From Conoideocrella luteorostrata (lineage: Eukaryota > Ascomycota > Sordariomycetes > Hypocreales > Clavicipitaceae), in NCBI GenBank assembly GCA_032433595.1, contig JASWJB010000010.1, positions 186,001 to 250,000 on the forward strand: a DNA stretch of 64,000 nucleotides, written 5' to 3'. Shown one piece after another: positions 34,939 to 45,242 of the stretch (positions within the stretch are counted from its first letter, which is position 1; each line of letters begins with the position of its first letter). Position numbers and translations under genes: made by a program. The notes beneath the pieces are model-generated. The model was not told the DNA's origin. It worked only from the letters and a program-made list of their open reading frames with translations, and ran no database searches.

Positions 34939-36460
34939 ATGAGTAAACCCAACATGATGAAAGCCGTTGTATTTGACGGCCCATATCAAGTCTCAGTAAA
35001 AGAACGGCCTGTACCAAAATGTAAGTTTAGTGCTTCCGGCCCATAAGAGTTATCTGAATAAGTCAAATAAACTAATCTCAGAGATCTCAGTACAGAACAA
35101 CAAAGATGTCATTGTCAAAATCGATGCAACCGCGCTCTGTGGCTCGTGAGTCGTCATGCTAATCAACAAGCCGTCGAGTATTCGTTGTGTCAATTTCGCT
35201 GAGCATTATTCAGTGAATTGCATGTCTATCGTGGACATCAGAAATCGACTAGTGGATTCATCATGGGCCACGAATTTACTGGCGTAGTATGCGAGGCCGG
35301 TTCTGAAGTGCGCACTATGCAAGTGGGTGATAAAGTTGTATGCCCATTCACGGTATCATGGTGCGTCCGAAAATATGGAAGATCCAGATTCCGCATGTTA
35401 AGACAGAAGTTCAAGGTGATCTTTGCTGACCTGTTATCATAGCGGAGATTGTTTTTACTGTGAAAGAGGTTTCACAGCCCGTTGCGAGGGGAGTTTATTG
35501 TTTGGATCGGCCAGTCTCGATGGCGCGCAGGCAGAGTATGTTCGAGTCCCATTCGCTGACAGCACAGCTGTTAAGGCACCAAAAACCATTTCCGACCGTG
35601 CTCTGCTTCTGATGGCCGATATTTTCCCAACGGGGTATTTCGGAGTCAAGAGTGCGGTCGATCTATCCCCAACAGTTGACATTGAACAGTCTACTATTGT
35701 CGTGATAGGATGTGGTCCCGTGGGCCTTTGTGCTATTGCTTGTGCCTCTAGTCTCAACCCTCGTCATCTCTTTGCCATAGACGCGGTCGACAATCGCCTA
35801 GAAATAGCCCGAAACTTAGGAGCAAAATCTCTGAATTTTCAAGACAATCCGGAGGGTATGAAAAGCCGGGTAATGGAGGTAACAGATGGTCGTGGAGCGG
35901 ACATGGTTATCGAAGTAGTAGGCTTATCTCCTGCGCTTAGAACTGCATTTGAGCTTGTGCGGTCTTTTGGTGTCATCAGCAGCATCGGGGTCCATAATGC
36001 TGAGGTATGTGCTCATTTTCCCTGACCTGGAGATTTGGACTTTACTCAGCGGCAGCAGATCCCGTGGACCGGTAACGAAGCCTATGGGTAAGCTACTGTC
36101 TTATCCAAGTAAATGTATTCCGAGGTTGCAAATCCTGATGATTGAGTAGGAAGAATGTCCGTCTTCAAATGGGCAGATGCCCAGTAAGGCACGTTTTCCC
36201 AGAGGCTCTCAAAGTCTTGGAACAGAAGCAGCAGCAGTTAGAGTAAGCTTTCCCTGGATTGAGATTGAAGCATCAGTTGGATGTCAGCTACCATTTTGAC
36301 CAATGCATGGTGAACACGACTTCTCGAAAAAAAAGGCTGATCATGACTTATGATGAAATCTAGATTCATGTTTGACCATGTCATGCCACTAGCTGATGCG
36401 GCAGATGGCTACGATCTTTTTGACAAAATGAAGGTTCAAAAAGTGATTTTTCGCCCTTGA
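34939..36460 (+). CDS. zinc-containing medium-chain alcohol dehydrogenase
   Basis: Seven exons (34939-35020, 35091-35145, 35214-35360, 35443-36004, 36050-36087, 36150-36242 and 36364-36460) give about 357 aa. Motifs in order: catalytic zinc Cys in ATALCGSELH; GHEFTGVVCEAGSEV; structural-zinc cluster C-x2-C-x2-C-x7-C (CGDCFYCERGFTARC); and the GxGxxG nucleotide site in VIGCGPVGLCAI. All zinc ligand cysteines are present. The family oxidises alcohols or polyols with NAD(P); glutathione-independent formaldehyde dehydrogenase and sorbitol dehydrogenase-like enzymes are related. The substrate cannot be told from sequence. The splice after the first exon uses a distal acceptor (35090); nearer ones create a stop. 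It sits at the edge of the gene-poor region, so it may be an accessory gene. It converges on SEN15 with only 38 bp between stop codons. Confidence 0.88.
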
Positions 36461-36498
36461 AATAGTGCATTAGCACTGCAGTATTTGCCTGTACTCAT

Positions 36499-36924
36499 CT
36501 AGTTCTGCCGGGGCTTAACCACTCCTTCGTGCATTAGGTAGTAAACAATAGTAGAATCATTGTGAATAGTTGCTAGCAAAATCCTCTTTGGTTGCGGGTC
36601 ATTGTTTGGTATGGAGTCGAAAACGGCAGCGAACCTAGCAAGGCACCACTTCTCGCTCAGGTGCAAAGGCAAAACCCATTCATACTCTGGGTCTTGAAAC
36701 AGCTTCTCGCCCGTGGCTTCTTCGTGGGCTAGGGCGGTAATTTGATCATCTGGGTGCAGATAGAGCCTTTTCGGTGGGAGACCTCTAACTAGCGCTCGAG
36801 ATTCGGCCAGGCCATCAAGGAGCTCTAAATTGCTCCAGTCATGTTGGTCCGCCAGATTTTGAAGGACAGTTCGCGCAAAATTACTCACGGCGACAATGTC
36901 GTGCTGAGCTTGTTCCATGTTCAT
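36499..36924 (-). CDS. SEN15: tRNA-splicing endonuclease subunit Sen15
   Basis: A single exon gives about 141 aa from the ATG at 36924 (MNMEQAQHDIVAV); the ATG at 36918 is also possible. Conserved Sen15 features are the YEWVLPLHLSEKWCLARFAA segment, a central beta strand (RILLATIHNDSTIVYYLMHE) and the terminal motif GVVKPRQN. Sen15 is a structural subunit that pairs with a catalytic subunit in the SEN endonuclease, which removes introns from pre-tRNAs. The length is near the small end of the fungal range. The frame is open upstream without family-like residues, so the internal ATG was preferred. Confidence 0.85.
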   Translation of the reverse strand: MNMEQAQHDIVAVSNFARTVLQNLADQHDWSNLELLDGLAESRALVRGLPPKRLYLHPDDQITALAHEEATGEKLFQDPEYEWVLPLHLSEKWCLARFAAVFDSIPNNDPQPKRILLATIHNDSTIVYYLMHEGVVKPRQN

Positions 36925-37798
36925 TCTTGCTCCCAGTAGATAATACGTGGAAACCTGATATGTGTGGGCGGTCGACGGCGAATGGATGTGCAATTATTTG
37001 TGTCTGAGGAATCAAAGGTGTGTAGGTGAGATATTCTTTCCTATGAGAGATTAAAAGTTTTGTCCCGTTGGTCCCTCCTCGATCCATTTACGGAGTAACA
37101 ACCTGGGTAAGCCCCGCAGCGAGACCTTGAAGAGAACTGAGCCCGTTTCCTCCGTAGTTCTTGAGTACTTACTTCAGAGTTCTCCTAAAGATCGTCAGTG
37201 GTAGTAACGCTATGACACTGGCAAAAAGCTGTCAGTGTTCAGTGATTTTACACTTAGAGCCACGCAAACATCTACGCAGTCGGAACGCCCGTTTAAAGTG
37301 TAATTATATACGTTGTTTATGAGACCAGCTTATCCTTCAGCTCACCAGAGAGAGAAATTTGAGAAAGGTTATTCTCAAATTTTCTAGCATACAGTGTGGA
37401 TGGCAGCTAGTCAATGTGCCTCCAAAAAGGTTGAAATCCACAGAGGATTGAACCAGTCTAGCGCAGCCTTTCAGTGGATCGCTCTAGTGCTACGGCACCA
37501 ATTAACACTGACTAGGGTGGGTACATCCAAGAGTAGCGACGCCTGAACCCGGATAAACCGAAGTGCGCTAATGATCTTATTTCCTCAATGACAGTCTGGT
37601 GTAAATCAGCACTGCTCCCTTCCATTATTTCTTTTTGTATGCCATTAGGACCCCCGAAAAGGCCCCAGAAGCGAGCTTCAACAACAAGCTGGAAACTAAT
37701 GGTTTTTTTTTTTTTCTCTTTCAATAAACCAACACCCACTGACTGCCGAATCTGTTCTCGTTACGACACTGCCGTCGCCTAGTTGTTTGAATGACAGC
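36925..37798. promoter_or_regulatory. divergent SEN15/DUF2985 intergenic region
   Basis: About 0.9 kb lies between the two start codons. It holds one TACGGAGTA motif (37089-37097), a hairpin at 37355-37382 and a T-rich run (37701-37713) before the DUF2985 start. No gene is seen. Confidence 0.45.
37355..37382. repeat. perfect 11-bp stem-loop
   Basis: AAATTTGAGAA (37355-37365) and TTCTCAAATTT (37372-37382) are perfect reverse complements around a 6-base loop AGGTTA. It lies in an intergenic region; its function is unknown. Confidence 0.7.
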
Positions 37799-39162
37799 AT
37801 GCCGAGCGCAAAAGACGACCACAAGGAAACCGAGCCTTTCCCCTCGATTGAACAAGATGCGCCGATAGAGCCCGTTCAGTCACGCGGTGCTGAAGGTTCC
37901 AAGCCTGTCGCAGTCAACCGGTCTGCCGCATCATCTTCTCTCAGTGGACGTCTCCGTCGAGTTTCCCGGAGTTTCGAGCAGTCTGAACTCCCAGAGGGCT
38001 TCTTTGCCGCCACTGGCGGAATAGCGTCGTCGATTTTCTCTCGGCAGGCTGCTGCTCGGCCAGTTTCTATTCCGATCGGTTCAAACAAATCTCAACCTGC
38101 CGCGTCCGGCAGTACTGTACTGGCATCCACTCCAGTACAGTCTGTTCCCGAAGAAGGCAACATGGACAGCAAGCATGAAACTAGCTCAGGCAGCCAAACA
38201 ATAGCCAAAACAAAGACTGAGCCGTCAGCTGCGGCGCCATTTGCCAATGGTTATCACTTTCCGCCTAAGCATTCTTTTGGGGAATCCATGAGGCTGGGTA
38301 CGCTTGCATTCTGGCACTACGTACTCACCCCCGTTGGCTTCGCTGTTACAATATATGGTCTCAATGTTGTCGCGTGGGGTGGAATGCTGTTTCTGCTTCT
38401 CTGTAACGCTTGTTAGTCATGTTCCCCTGGTAATGATTGCAAAATCTATCGACTAACTGCTGTTCTTTAGCCCCTGCAATGTGTCATCCTACATGCGATG
38501 ACATCAACTCACCCCGACGTATATGGATAGAAATTGACTCACAAATACTTAATGCATTATTCTGCGTGACCGGATTTGGACTCGCTCCTTGGCGATTTAG
38601 GGATCTGTACTTTCTTTTACAATACAGACTCGCCAAGAAGGAAATTGCACTTCGACGACTTGCTGGCATTCACCGAGGATGGTTTCGATTAGATGGTTCG
38701 ATGTGTTTGCCATCAGAGCTTGGTCCACGGAACATCAATGGGCGTGAGTTCGAATCCGCTCCACGCTCGGCAATTCCGTTCCCTGAGATCAAGATATCTG
38801 AGACTCCTTTAACCGGGGTGCGAGCACACCCAACAAAAGTATGGAAGCTAGATATGGTAATCTGGCTCATGGTCGCAAATACGTTTTTCCAATGTGTCCT
38901 TTCCGGATTCATGTGGGGGTTGAACCGTTATGATCGACCAAGCTGGTCCACGGGCCTTTTTGTTGCTCTAGGCTGTATTCTTGCCGCTGTTGGGGGGCTA
39001 ATTATGTTCCTGGAGGGAAAGACGGTCAAGGGTATAGAAGGAGTACCAGTAAGCCAGAAAGACCTGGAGCGTTTGAATCGAGACAGAGAACTAGGCATTT
39101 GGCACTTCAACAACATCCAAGACAAAGATCTTGCTGCAAAGGGGAAGAAAGGGAACGAGTAA
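37799..39162 (+). CDS. DUF2985 integral membrane protein
   Basis: Two exons, 37799-38411 and 38471-39162, encode about 434 aa, joined A-S-P at a 59-nt intron with a clean branch site. The N-terminal 160 residues are Ser/Ala/Pro-rich. The family block follows: FWHYVLTPVGFAVTIYGLNV (membrane), then CDDINSPRRIWIEIDSQILN and ALFCVTGFGLAPWRFRDLYF, then two more hydrophobic helices (VIWLMVANTFFQCVLSGFMW and LFVALGCILAAVGGLIMFL). It ends in a charged tail (DLERLNRDRELGIWH). DUF2985 proteins are widespread in ascomycetes with no assigned function. The frame opens with TTG, so the ATG at 37799 (MPSAKDD) is taken as start; an overlapping ATG at 37791 is out of frame. Confidence 0.88.
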
Positions 39163-40410
39163 AGGTATAGTTGTACCATAAGTTTTGCCACCGCACTGAG
39201 CTGAGAGCCGATGGTGTTCTTGAAGGACATTATGCATTCAGACAGAAGGCATACTCCACGAAATGTAGATAAGGTAGACATTTAATCATTTGACAATAAA
39301 ATTACTTGTCTTTTTTCGGGTTGTAAAGTTTATGGAATCTCTTTCCTTCTCGGTCTGGTATAGGTAGGTAATATACGGAGTACTCCATAGGTGTAGAAAG
39401 CTATTCTCGAGTAAGGCACGATTCGGGTTCAAAACTTGACTTTCGTTTACGATTACCCCCAGCTACGCGGTATTGCATACGACATGATCTGGCAAACGTC
39501 CTTTGACTTGATCAACCTATTAACGCCAACTGCAATATGGTGTCACAAGTTCCTGCGGGCCTGTTTGCCTCGCCAGCCGCACCTAATACAGGGCTGCATG
39601 AAACACGTCTGCTAAGCCTACAGCGGCTACTAGGGTACGGCTCCGCAGCGCCTTGTGACCTTGTGAGCCAAATAGCGCGCATGGAGGCTTAGGCAAGATA
39701 CCAGCATCATCTACTCCCTGCTCAGCAGGCTGATTAACTTCAGCGTAAGGCATTAAACAACCGGAACGAGTAAACTTGGTCAGTGTGAATGACACGTTAG
39801 CACCGTAGTGATATCTTTATGCTGTCTGATTCACTAGGTAAAATTATTTGCCAAGGTATGTAAGTCGGCCATCTTGGCGGAGGAGTATTGACTTGATCTG
39901 GAACTTGTTGCGTGCAAATGACAGTGGTGGGGCGTTAGCACCAACAAGAGCACCTCTGATTCCGTGTACCTACCTGCCTACGTTGTAAGTCTGCGCCGCA
40001 AAAGTAAACCTTAGCACCCCGTTTTTACGGTTCCTCTTGGCGGACCAGACCAAAGACAATCGGACTGATTCTACAAGCATTTAGTTACCGACCATCCGTA
40101 CACCACATAAAACTGATGCTGCTATCCTCAGCTTTCTTATCAAAGACTTGTGATTTGTGGTTTGACGCACTACCAGCCAGCGTTCAGGAACCAACAACCA
40201 GCTTCCACCACACAGACACCTCACATCGCTGACGCAGTCTCTAAGCTGGTACTGGACTTGCCACCTGACAGAACCGCGTCGAACATTCCCTCACTCTACA
40301 CATCATCCGGTGGCGGGTAGCCAAGATCACCTTAGTCGTTTTAACATCTGCCCAGCTACTTTTATTCTTTCGACAGTAGCGATCCGCTAGCAACGCATCA
40401 CACCAGCGAG
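39163..40410. other. long leader region of the Yippee gene
   Basis: This 1.2-kb stretch has no supported gene. It holds the 3' flank of the DUF2985 gene and probably a long promoter or leader for the Yippee gene. A TACGGAGTA copy lies at 39374-39382, inside the palindrome GGAGTACTCC (39377-39386). Confidence 0.45.
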
Positions 40411-40952
40411 ATGGGCTTGTCGTACAACACTTATCTCAGCAGCAGCAAGATCTACGGTTGTAAATCTTGCAAAGCTCACCTCGCAAATCATGAGGACATC
40501 ATCAGCCGGGTATGTGCAATGAGAAAGCCTTTTCCTTTCATGGTCAGTATAAGGCCTGGTTGTCATCCCAAGGTGACCATCAACCTGGGTTGGGTTTCTC
40601 TCAAGAAAATAAAATGCCTTGGGTTTTCAGTATTGCAGAGCAATCCCTCTCGCCTTCCCGTTAAAACTGGAGCAAATCTACTCTTTCCTATGCATAGCTA
40701 ACAAGTGCTTAAATACAGAATTTTCGTGGTCAGCATGGAAAAGCATACTTGTTCCACAGTGTTGTGAACATTGAAGCTGGTGACCCTAGTGAGCGGAATA
40801 TGACGACGGGCAGGCACATTGTCCGTGATATTACCTGTCGCCAGTGCAAAGACACCGTCGGATGGAAATATGACAAAGCTTACGAGAATTCTGAAAAGTA
40901 CAAAGAAGGGAAATTCATTCTCGAGGCAGAGCTTCTGTGCAACGTTACTTGA
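40411..40952 (+). CDS. Yippee family zinc-binding protein
   Basis: Two exons, 40411-40509 and 40719-40952, encode 110 aa. The splice yields the exact Yippee zinc pattern C-x2-C-x52-C-x2-C: Cys17/Cys20 (GCKSC) and Cys73/Cys76 (CRQC). This independently confirms the 209-nt intron. Other family marks are KIYGCKSCKAHLANHEDIIS, FRGQHGKAYLFHSVVNIEAG and VGWKYDKAYENSEKYKEGKF. Yippee proteins (yeast Moh1, animal YPEL) form a beta-tent fold related to cereblon and Mis18. YPEL5 and Moh1 act with the GID/CTLH ubiquitin ligase, so a regulatory role in protein turnover is possible but inferred. The C-terminus LLCNVT is short and normal for the family. Confidence 0.95.
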
Positions 40953-41523
40953 GAACCCGCAGGTTCTAACTATCTCGAGCTCCAGTGTCGGGAGCTTGCA
41001 CCGACTGATGATCGCCGGACCTGGGGAGTTCGTTGATGTGCTTCTATTGGGGTTCCTGGCGGCTTCTTTTTGTCTTTCGACATACAGGATCGAATTGTGG
41101 GATCGGGTCTTCCATCGTTTTTGTAATGGCTATATAACGATGAGTACCAAGCGCAGCATTGATGGTTTTTTTGTTTATATTTCATTCCGTTTTTTACTGA
41201 GAGTTTGCGACAAGAGTTGGAAAGCGAGTGCCATTTTGTCGAGATTACTTTCTCGAATAACGAAGATTCTATGACCTCAGTAAGAAAATGAATACATTGA
41301 ATAGCCGTGCGCGATGTTCGGACTGAATGGTGCTGGCATAAATTGTCTTTATATGTGTCTTGACGTTTATCATATGAAATATGGCAGCTTCAAATGTGAT
41401 TTAGTCAAAGTTGTGGCAGAAGAATGCCCTGAATCGCTGCACAATAGTAGACTATCAATAGCAAAAATCGGAACAGCCAAATTCGAGTGAAATTAAGATG
41501 ATAGGTTAATACACGTGCTTGAG
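40953..41523. other. convergent 3' flanks of Yippee and transporter genes
   Basis: The interval separates two convergent genes. An open frame (40819-41274) overlaps the end of the Yippee gene in another frame and is a shadow. I see nothing else. Confidence 0.45.
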
Positions 41524-42878
41524 TCACTGATGTTCGATAGGCTCCTCAGGAAGTAATTCCTCTACTTCCGTGTCAACACGGAGACTTCTTAACGGCGGGT
41601 GCACAATGCCATTGAACACGAAAGTGAAATAAACGAGCATGGCGAAACCGAGAATTTGGAGAAATTTGAAGCTTTCCCATCCGAGACCCAAGGAAACGAT
41701 CCAAATGAAAAGGGTCCTACAAGTATCAATAGTTGATCGCGAGGTTGCGCTAACGCTTCGCGTGACAGAGAGGCCAAAGAAGTTAAAGCCGCTGCCCAAG
41801 ATGAATTCATTAGCAAGATAAGCCGGGGGGATGGTTGGTTACACTCTTACCCAATGCTTATCATAATGAGCAGGCTTGAAACCCATATCTTTTGTTGCGA
41901 CATTTGTCGAAACCCTTCAACCAAATCGAAAGGGCCATACCTCCCAACATCAGTACGTCCTACCATGAAATGCATCACGACCATTATCAACAATGTGACT
42001 GCAAAGCCAAAGATACCTTCCCAACCAACGACCTTGATCGGTTCAATGGGAGAGTTCTCCAGCATCCACTCCTCTAGCACAAACTGTGAAGCTGTAAAGA
42101 TCTGTGCACCAGCAATGAGAAGAACCCCAATGATAGCTCTGGCGGCGTCTGATAACCTTGCATCAGCTTCTCCATGCACTATGTCAAAACCTTGTTCCAA
42201 TATTTTTTTCTCGTCCGGCCAGATAGCCCCAGCTAAGCCTACAACAGCAACACCTAGAACGACGCCCACAAGAGATATCCATTGGAAAAAATAGAGCCGC
42301 CTTCGAAGAAACAGGACACTGAAAAGGCCGACAAACAAAACTAAGGCACCACGAGTCATTTGATAGATAGATGCTGCAACAAGAAGTAGGCCAGCGTTCA
42401 TCAGCGTAGTGCCACAGATATCGCAGATCGCTGGCAGAGCTAGCAGGACAATACGAAAGCCCCTCAGAATAGAAGGCCCTTCAGCGTCGAGTTTAGGTAT
42501 ATTGTCGTTTTGGTCGTTGCCGGTGTCTGTGGTGCTAACTTGTTGATACCCGATGGCTTCAGGAGAAGGTCTTGAAGCTACTCGCCGATATGCAGCCATC
42601 AAAGCAACAACAAGCCAGCAACCCATTTCACCGACGAACATTTGAGCCGTTTGCAGGACTGGCTGTTCGAAAAGTACAGGCCGTTTGCCTTTGCAGTTGC
42701 GAACACATTGATTGTCCTGCACCGTATGTAAAGAACAAGGAATTAGAGAAACGCTATTAAAGTATGTGCCATAGATCTTGGAGCAGTTATTCACCTGATA
42801 TTTAGTGAGAAGCGTGTTGCAAACTCCAGTGAGTAGCATCATCGCCACGAGGAAAGGTACTGCAACTCGTGAGGTCAT
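41524..42878 (-). CDS. SLC35F6-like drug/metabolite-family transporter
   Basis: Three exons (42878-42795, 42716-41851 and 41791-41524) give about 405 aa. The protein has a hydrophobic N-terminus (VPFLVAMMLLTGVCNTLLTK), then about ten predicted membrane helices. Diagnostic stretches include FEQPVLQTAQMFVGEMGCWL, ALPAICDICGTTLMNAGLLL, SIYQMTRGALVLFVGLFSVL and FNFFGLSVTRSVSATSRSTI. These match the SLC35F6 / ANT2-binding-protein branch of the DMT superfamily, found in lysosome or vacuole and mitochondrial membranes in animals. The transported substrate is unknown. The short first exon and terminal exon were joined in phase at canonical sites. The C-terminus is acidic and cytosolic (TEVEELLPEEP). 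Confidence 0.9.
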
Positions 42879-45242
42879 CCTGGAAATGGGACGTATGTGA
42901 TACGCCAGTTTTCTTTGCTGTAGTCTTCGTTGCAGTCTTGCCTTCGTTTTCGTGGGAGTCTCTAATGTTTAGATAAAAAGAACCAGAGTGAATGGTGAGT
43001 TAAACGCTGAGTAGAAACGTAGAATGTTGCCGTCAACGGATGAGTCCTCAAGTATTACTACACTCGGTAGTTACATAGCGATTTTAGGCTGAGCACGAGA
43101 CACATCCGCGTGGTCACTACCTCATTAGACGCATAGCGGCCATGCGGTGGAGTGGTGGTTGGTCCCCGTACTCCGTACGGAGTCGACACCTGCTGATATG
43201 GACGCTCGGACCAGTGTCAATTGTACATTGAGTCTATTGACAGTCGTCAGGTCTCCGACGGGGAAGTGAGCCAATCAGAATGATGGGTACTTCTATTTTC
43301 CATAAGAATTTTATTACACTAGAAGTTTAAACAATTTTCTAAAGTACAAAGGAGGTAGATCATATAAACACCTAGGTACATTAGGTATCATGTCATGTTG
43401 TAGGTGATCTGCGATAGATTTACTCTTATCTCCTAAGTTGTTATTCACAAAACCTTTATACGAGATTTAGCTGTGGCTGCTTTTGAGGCGCTGTTTAGTA
43501 AAAGTTAGGTATGGAGTACCGCACTGAACGGCTGTCAAAGGGATATTGTGTACTCCGCACATTATAACCCGCAAACTCCCGCCGAGAGGTTAGCTCAGCT
43601 TAGTAGCGCTTCCGATTTTCCCAACTGCGATGGCGACTTGCTAAAGCCACATTCATTGTTACCCGAGAAGGCTGCCAACATAGGTCTACGCAATGTCATT
43701 CAGCATCGAAAGCTGTCTTCATATTCTCACGACCCGGGAATACTTATATTAAGTAAGGTACTAACTACTGTCTGTCTCTTTCGTTTGTAAGTTAATTACT
43801 CCGTATAGCTAACGGTGGAGCACGCTATGTATAGAGAATGAAGCCCATCGGAATTTGCAGGTTTATGATAAGGACTTTCGTGAGAGCTGGAGCATTTGCG
43901 TAAAATCCCCCAAGAAAATTGACCGGTCAACGACACTCATTCTTACATATGACGCTAGATTTTTTCTCTCTTGTAATCCCTTCAACTTAACAACCCCCCC
44001 GCGACTTAAAGATTTTGTACTTGGCCATAGTTGGTTACATGAGCAATATTAGAGTTCAATTTCGTCCCGTCCTCATTACTGTAGGTAACGCAGCGTGCCG
44101 CATTTAGGAGCAAGGATATATGTTTGACGTTGCACATATAGCTCCCTTCTTCAATCCAACACAAAGCTGCTTTGTTCTGATTATAGTTGAAGATTAAGTG
44201 CTTCGTCAATAGCACGAGCTCTCGGCATACCTTACCAACCGCGTTGTGGATGGGCAAATTTCTACAGATAGCAATTCCTTTTTGACCTATCGATAACTCT
44301 TTTGTTCTCTGTGAAACGAGGCATTGCTGGGGCTCCTTCGACGCCTTCATATTTCCCTTTCAATAATTATGTACGAGCCTGTTCAATAAGGCAAGTCTTG
44401 TCATACTCCCGAACTCGGCTTCCCCCATGAGCCCTGCTTTGCACGGTAGATGCATCCTCTCCACTCGATAACAATTCACCCTGGGATTATTCGTAATTCT
44501 AGTATCGTTCTTTCGCGTCTATATTAGGCCACAGCATCGAATTTCTACATCTAGCTTCCAGACTAATGCCCCTAAAACCACTAAGGAGTAATACTGTGTT
44601 ACGCCGGCTGGCTGTACCTGACGAGAAGTTGTGCCTATAATTCTAGGCCGACGTTACATTTTTTTCATTTCTATATAGAACAGCCTCTTCAACCTTGCCA
44701 CAGTTAACCCCTTCGACACGTTACCATCCTGGTCAAATTTGCAGCTAATCAGTACACATGTTAGGACTCGTCAGCCGTCCTCAATCAGGTCATATCTCAT
44801 ACATCTCTACAGGCCATTACTATGGTGTCAAATGGCTTTGCGGTGACTGGACAGACGGATATGTGATATGTTTACTTTCTTCCTATTCTGGAATAGTGAC
44901 CTAGGAGGATCGTGTACCGGGGTAATTGCTGGGTCTTCGACGTGGGACTGTACCCACCTAGTACATAGCAGCGGCGGGTAATTTAATGAGAGATGGATGT
45001 ATTCCCGAGGTAATCATAGAGCTCCGACCGTTCGGCACACTGCGGCGCGATCAATTCGCCTAAATTTTTTCTTTTCGGTGAACGAATCTCCTTGCTGCGT
45101 TCATTTCAACGGATAGCATCCTCCCAGTGAATACTCGCGGTTCCTACATGACTCTTCTCTCTATCTATCTCTTTCATTACTATTTCGCCATTTTGTATTC
45201 TACTAATTTTATTTCGCTGATCTCTGTGTCGCTGTATAAATT
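42879..45242. other. 2.4-kb gene-poor region upstream of CLU1
   Basis: No gene is supported on either strand. It contains TACGGAGTA motifs at 43169-43177 and 43797-43805, the first inside the 14-bp palindrome ACTCCGTACGGAGT (43170-43183). The minus-strand frame at 44006-44350 (114 codons) shows no known domain. Much of the right side (about 44.4-45.24 kb) is probably the CLU1 promoter and leader. Confidence 0.45.

Noticed and set aside
44006..44350. 114-codon minus-strand ORF in the gene-poor region before CLU1
   Set aside because: No domain, no splice partner and no start context; not distinguishable from chance.
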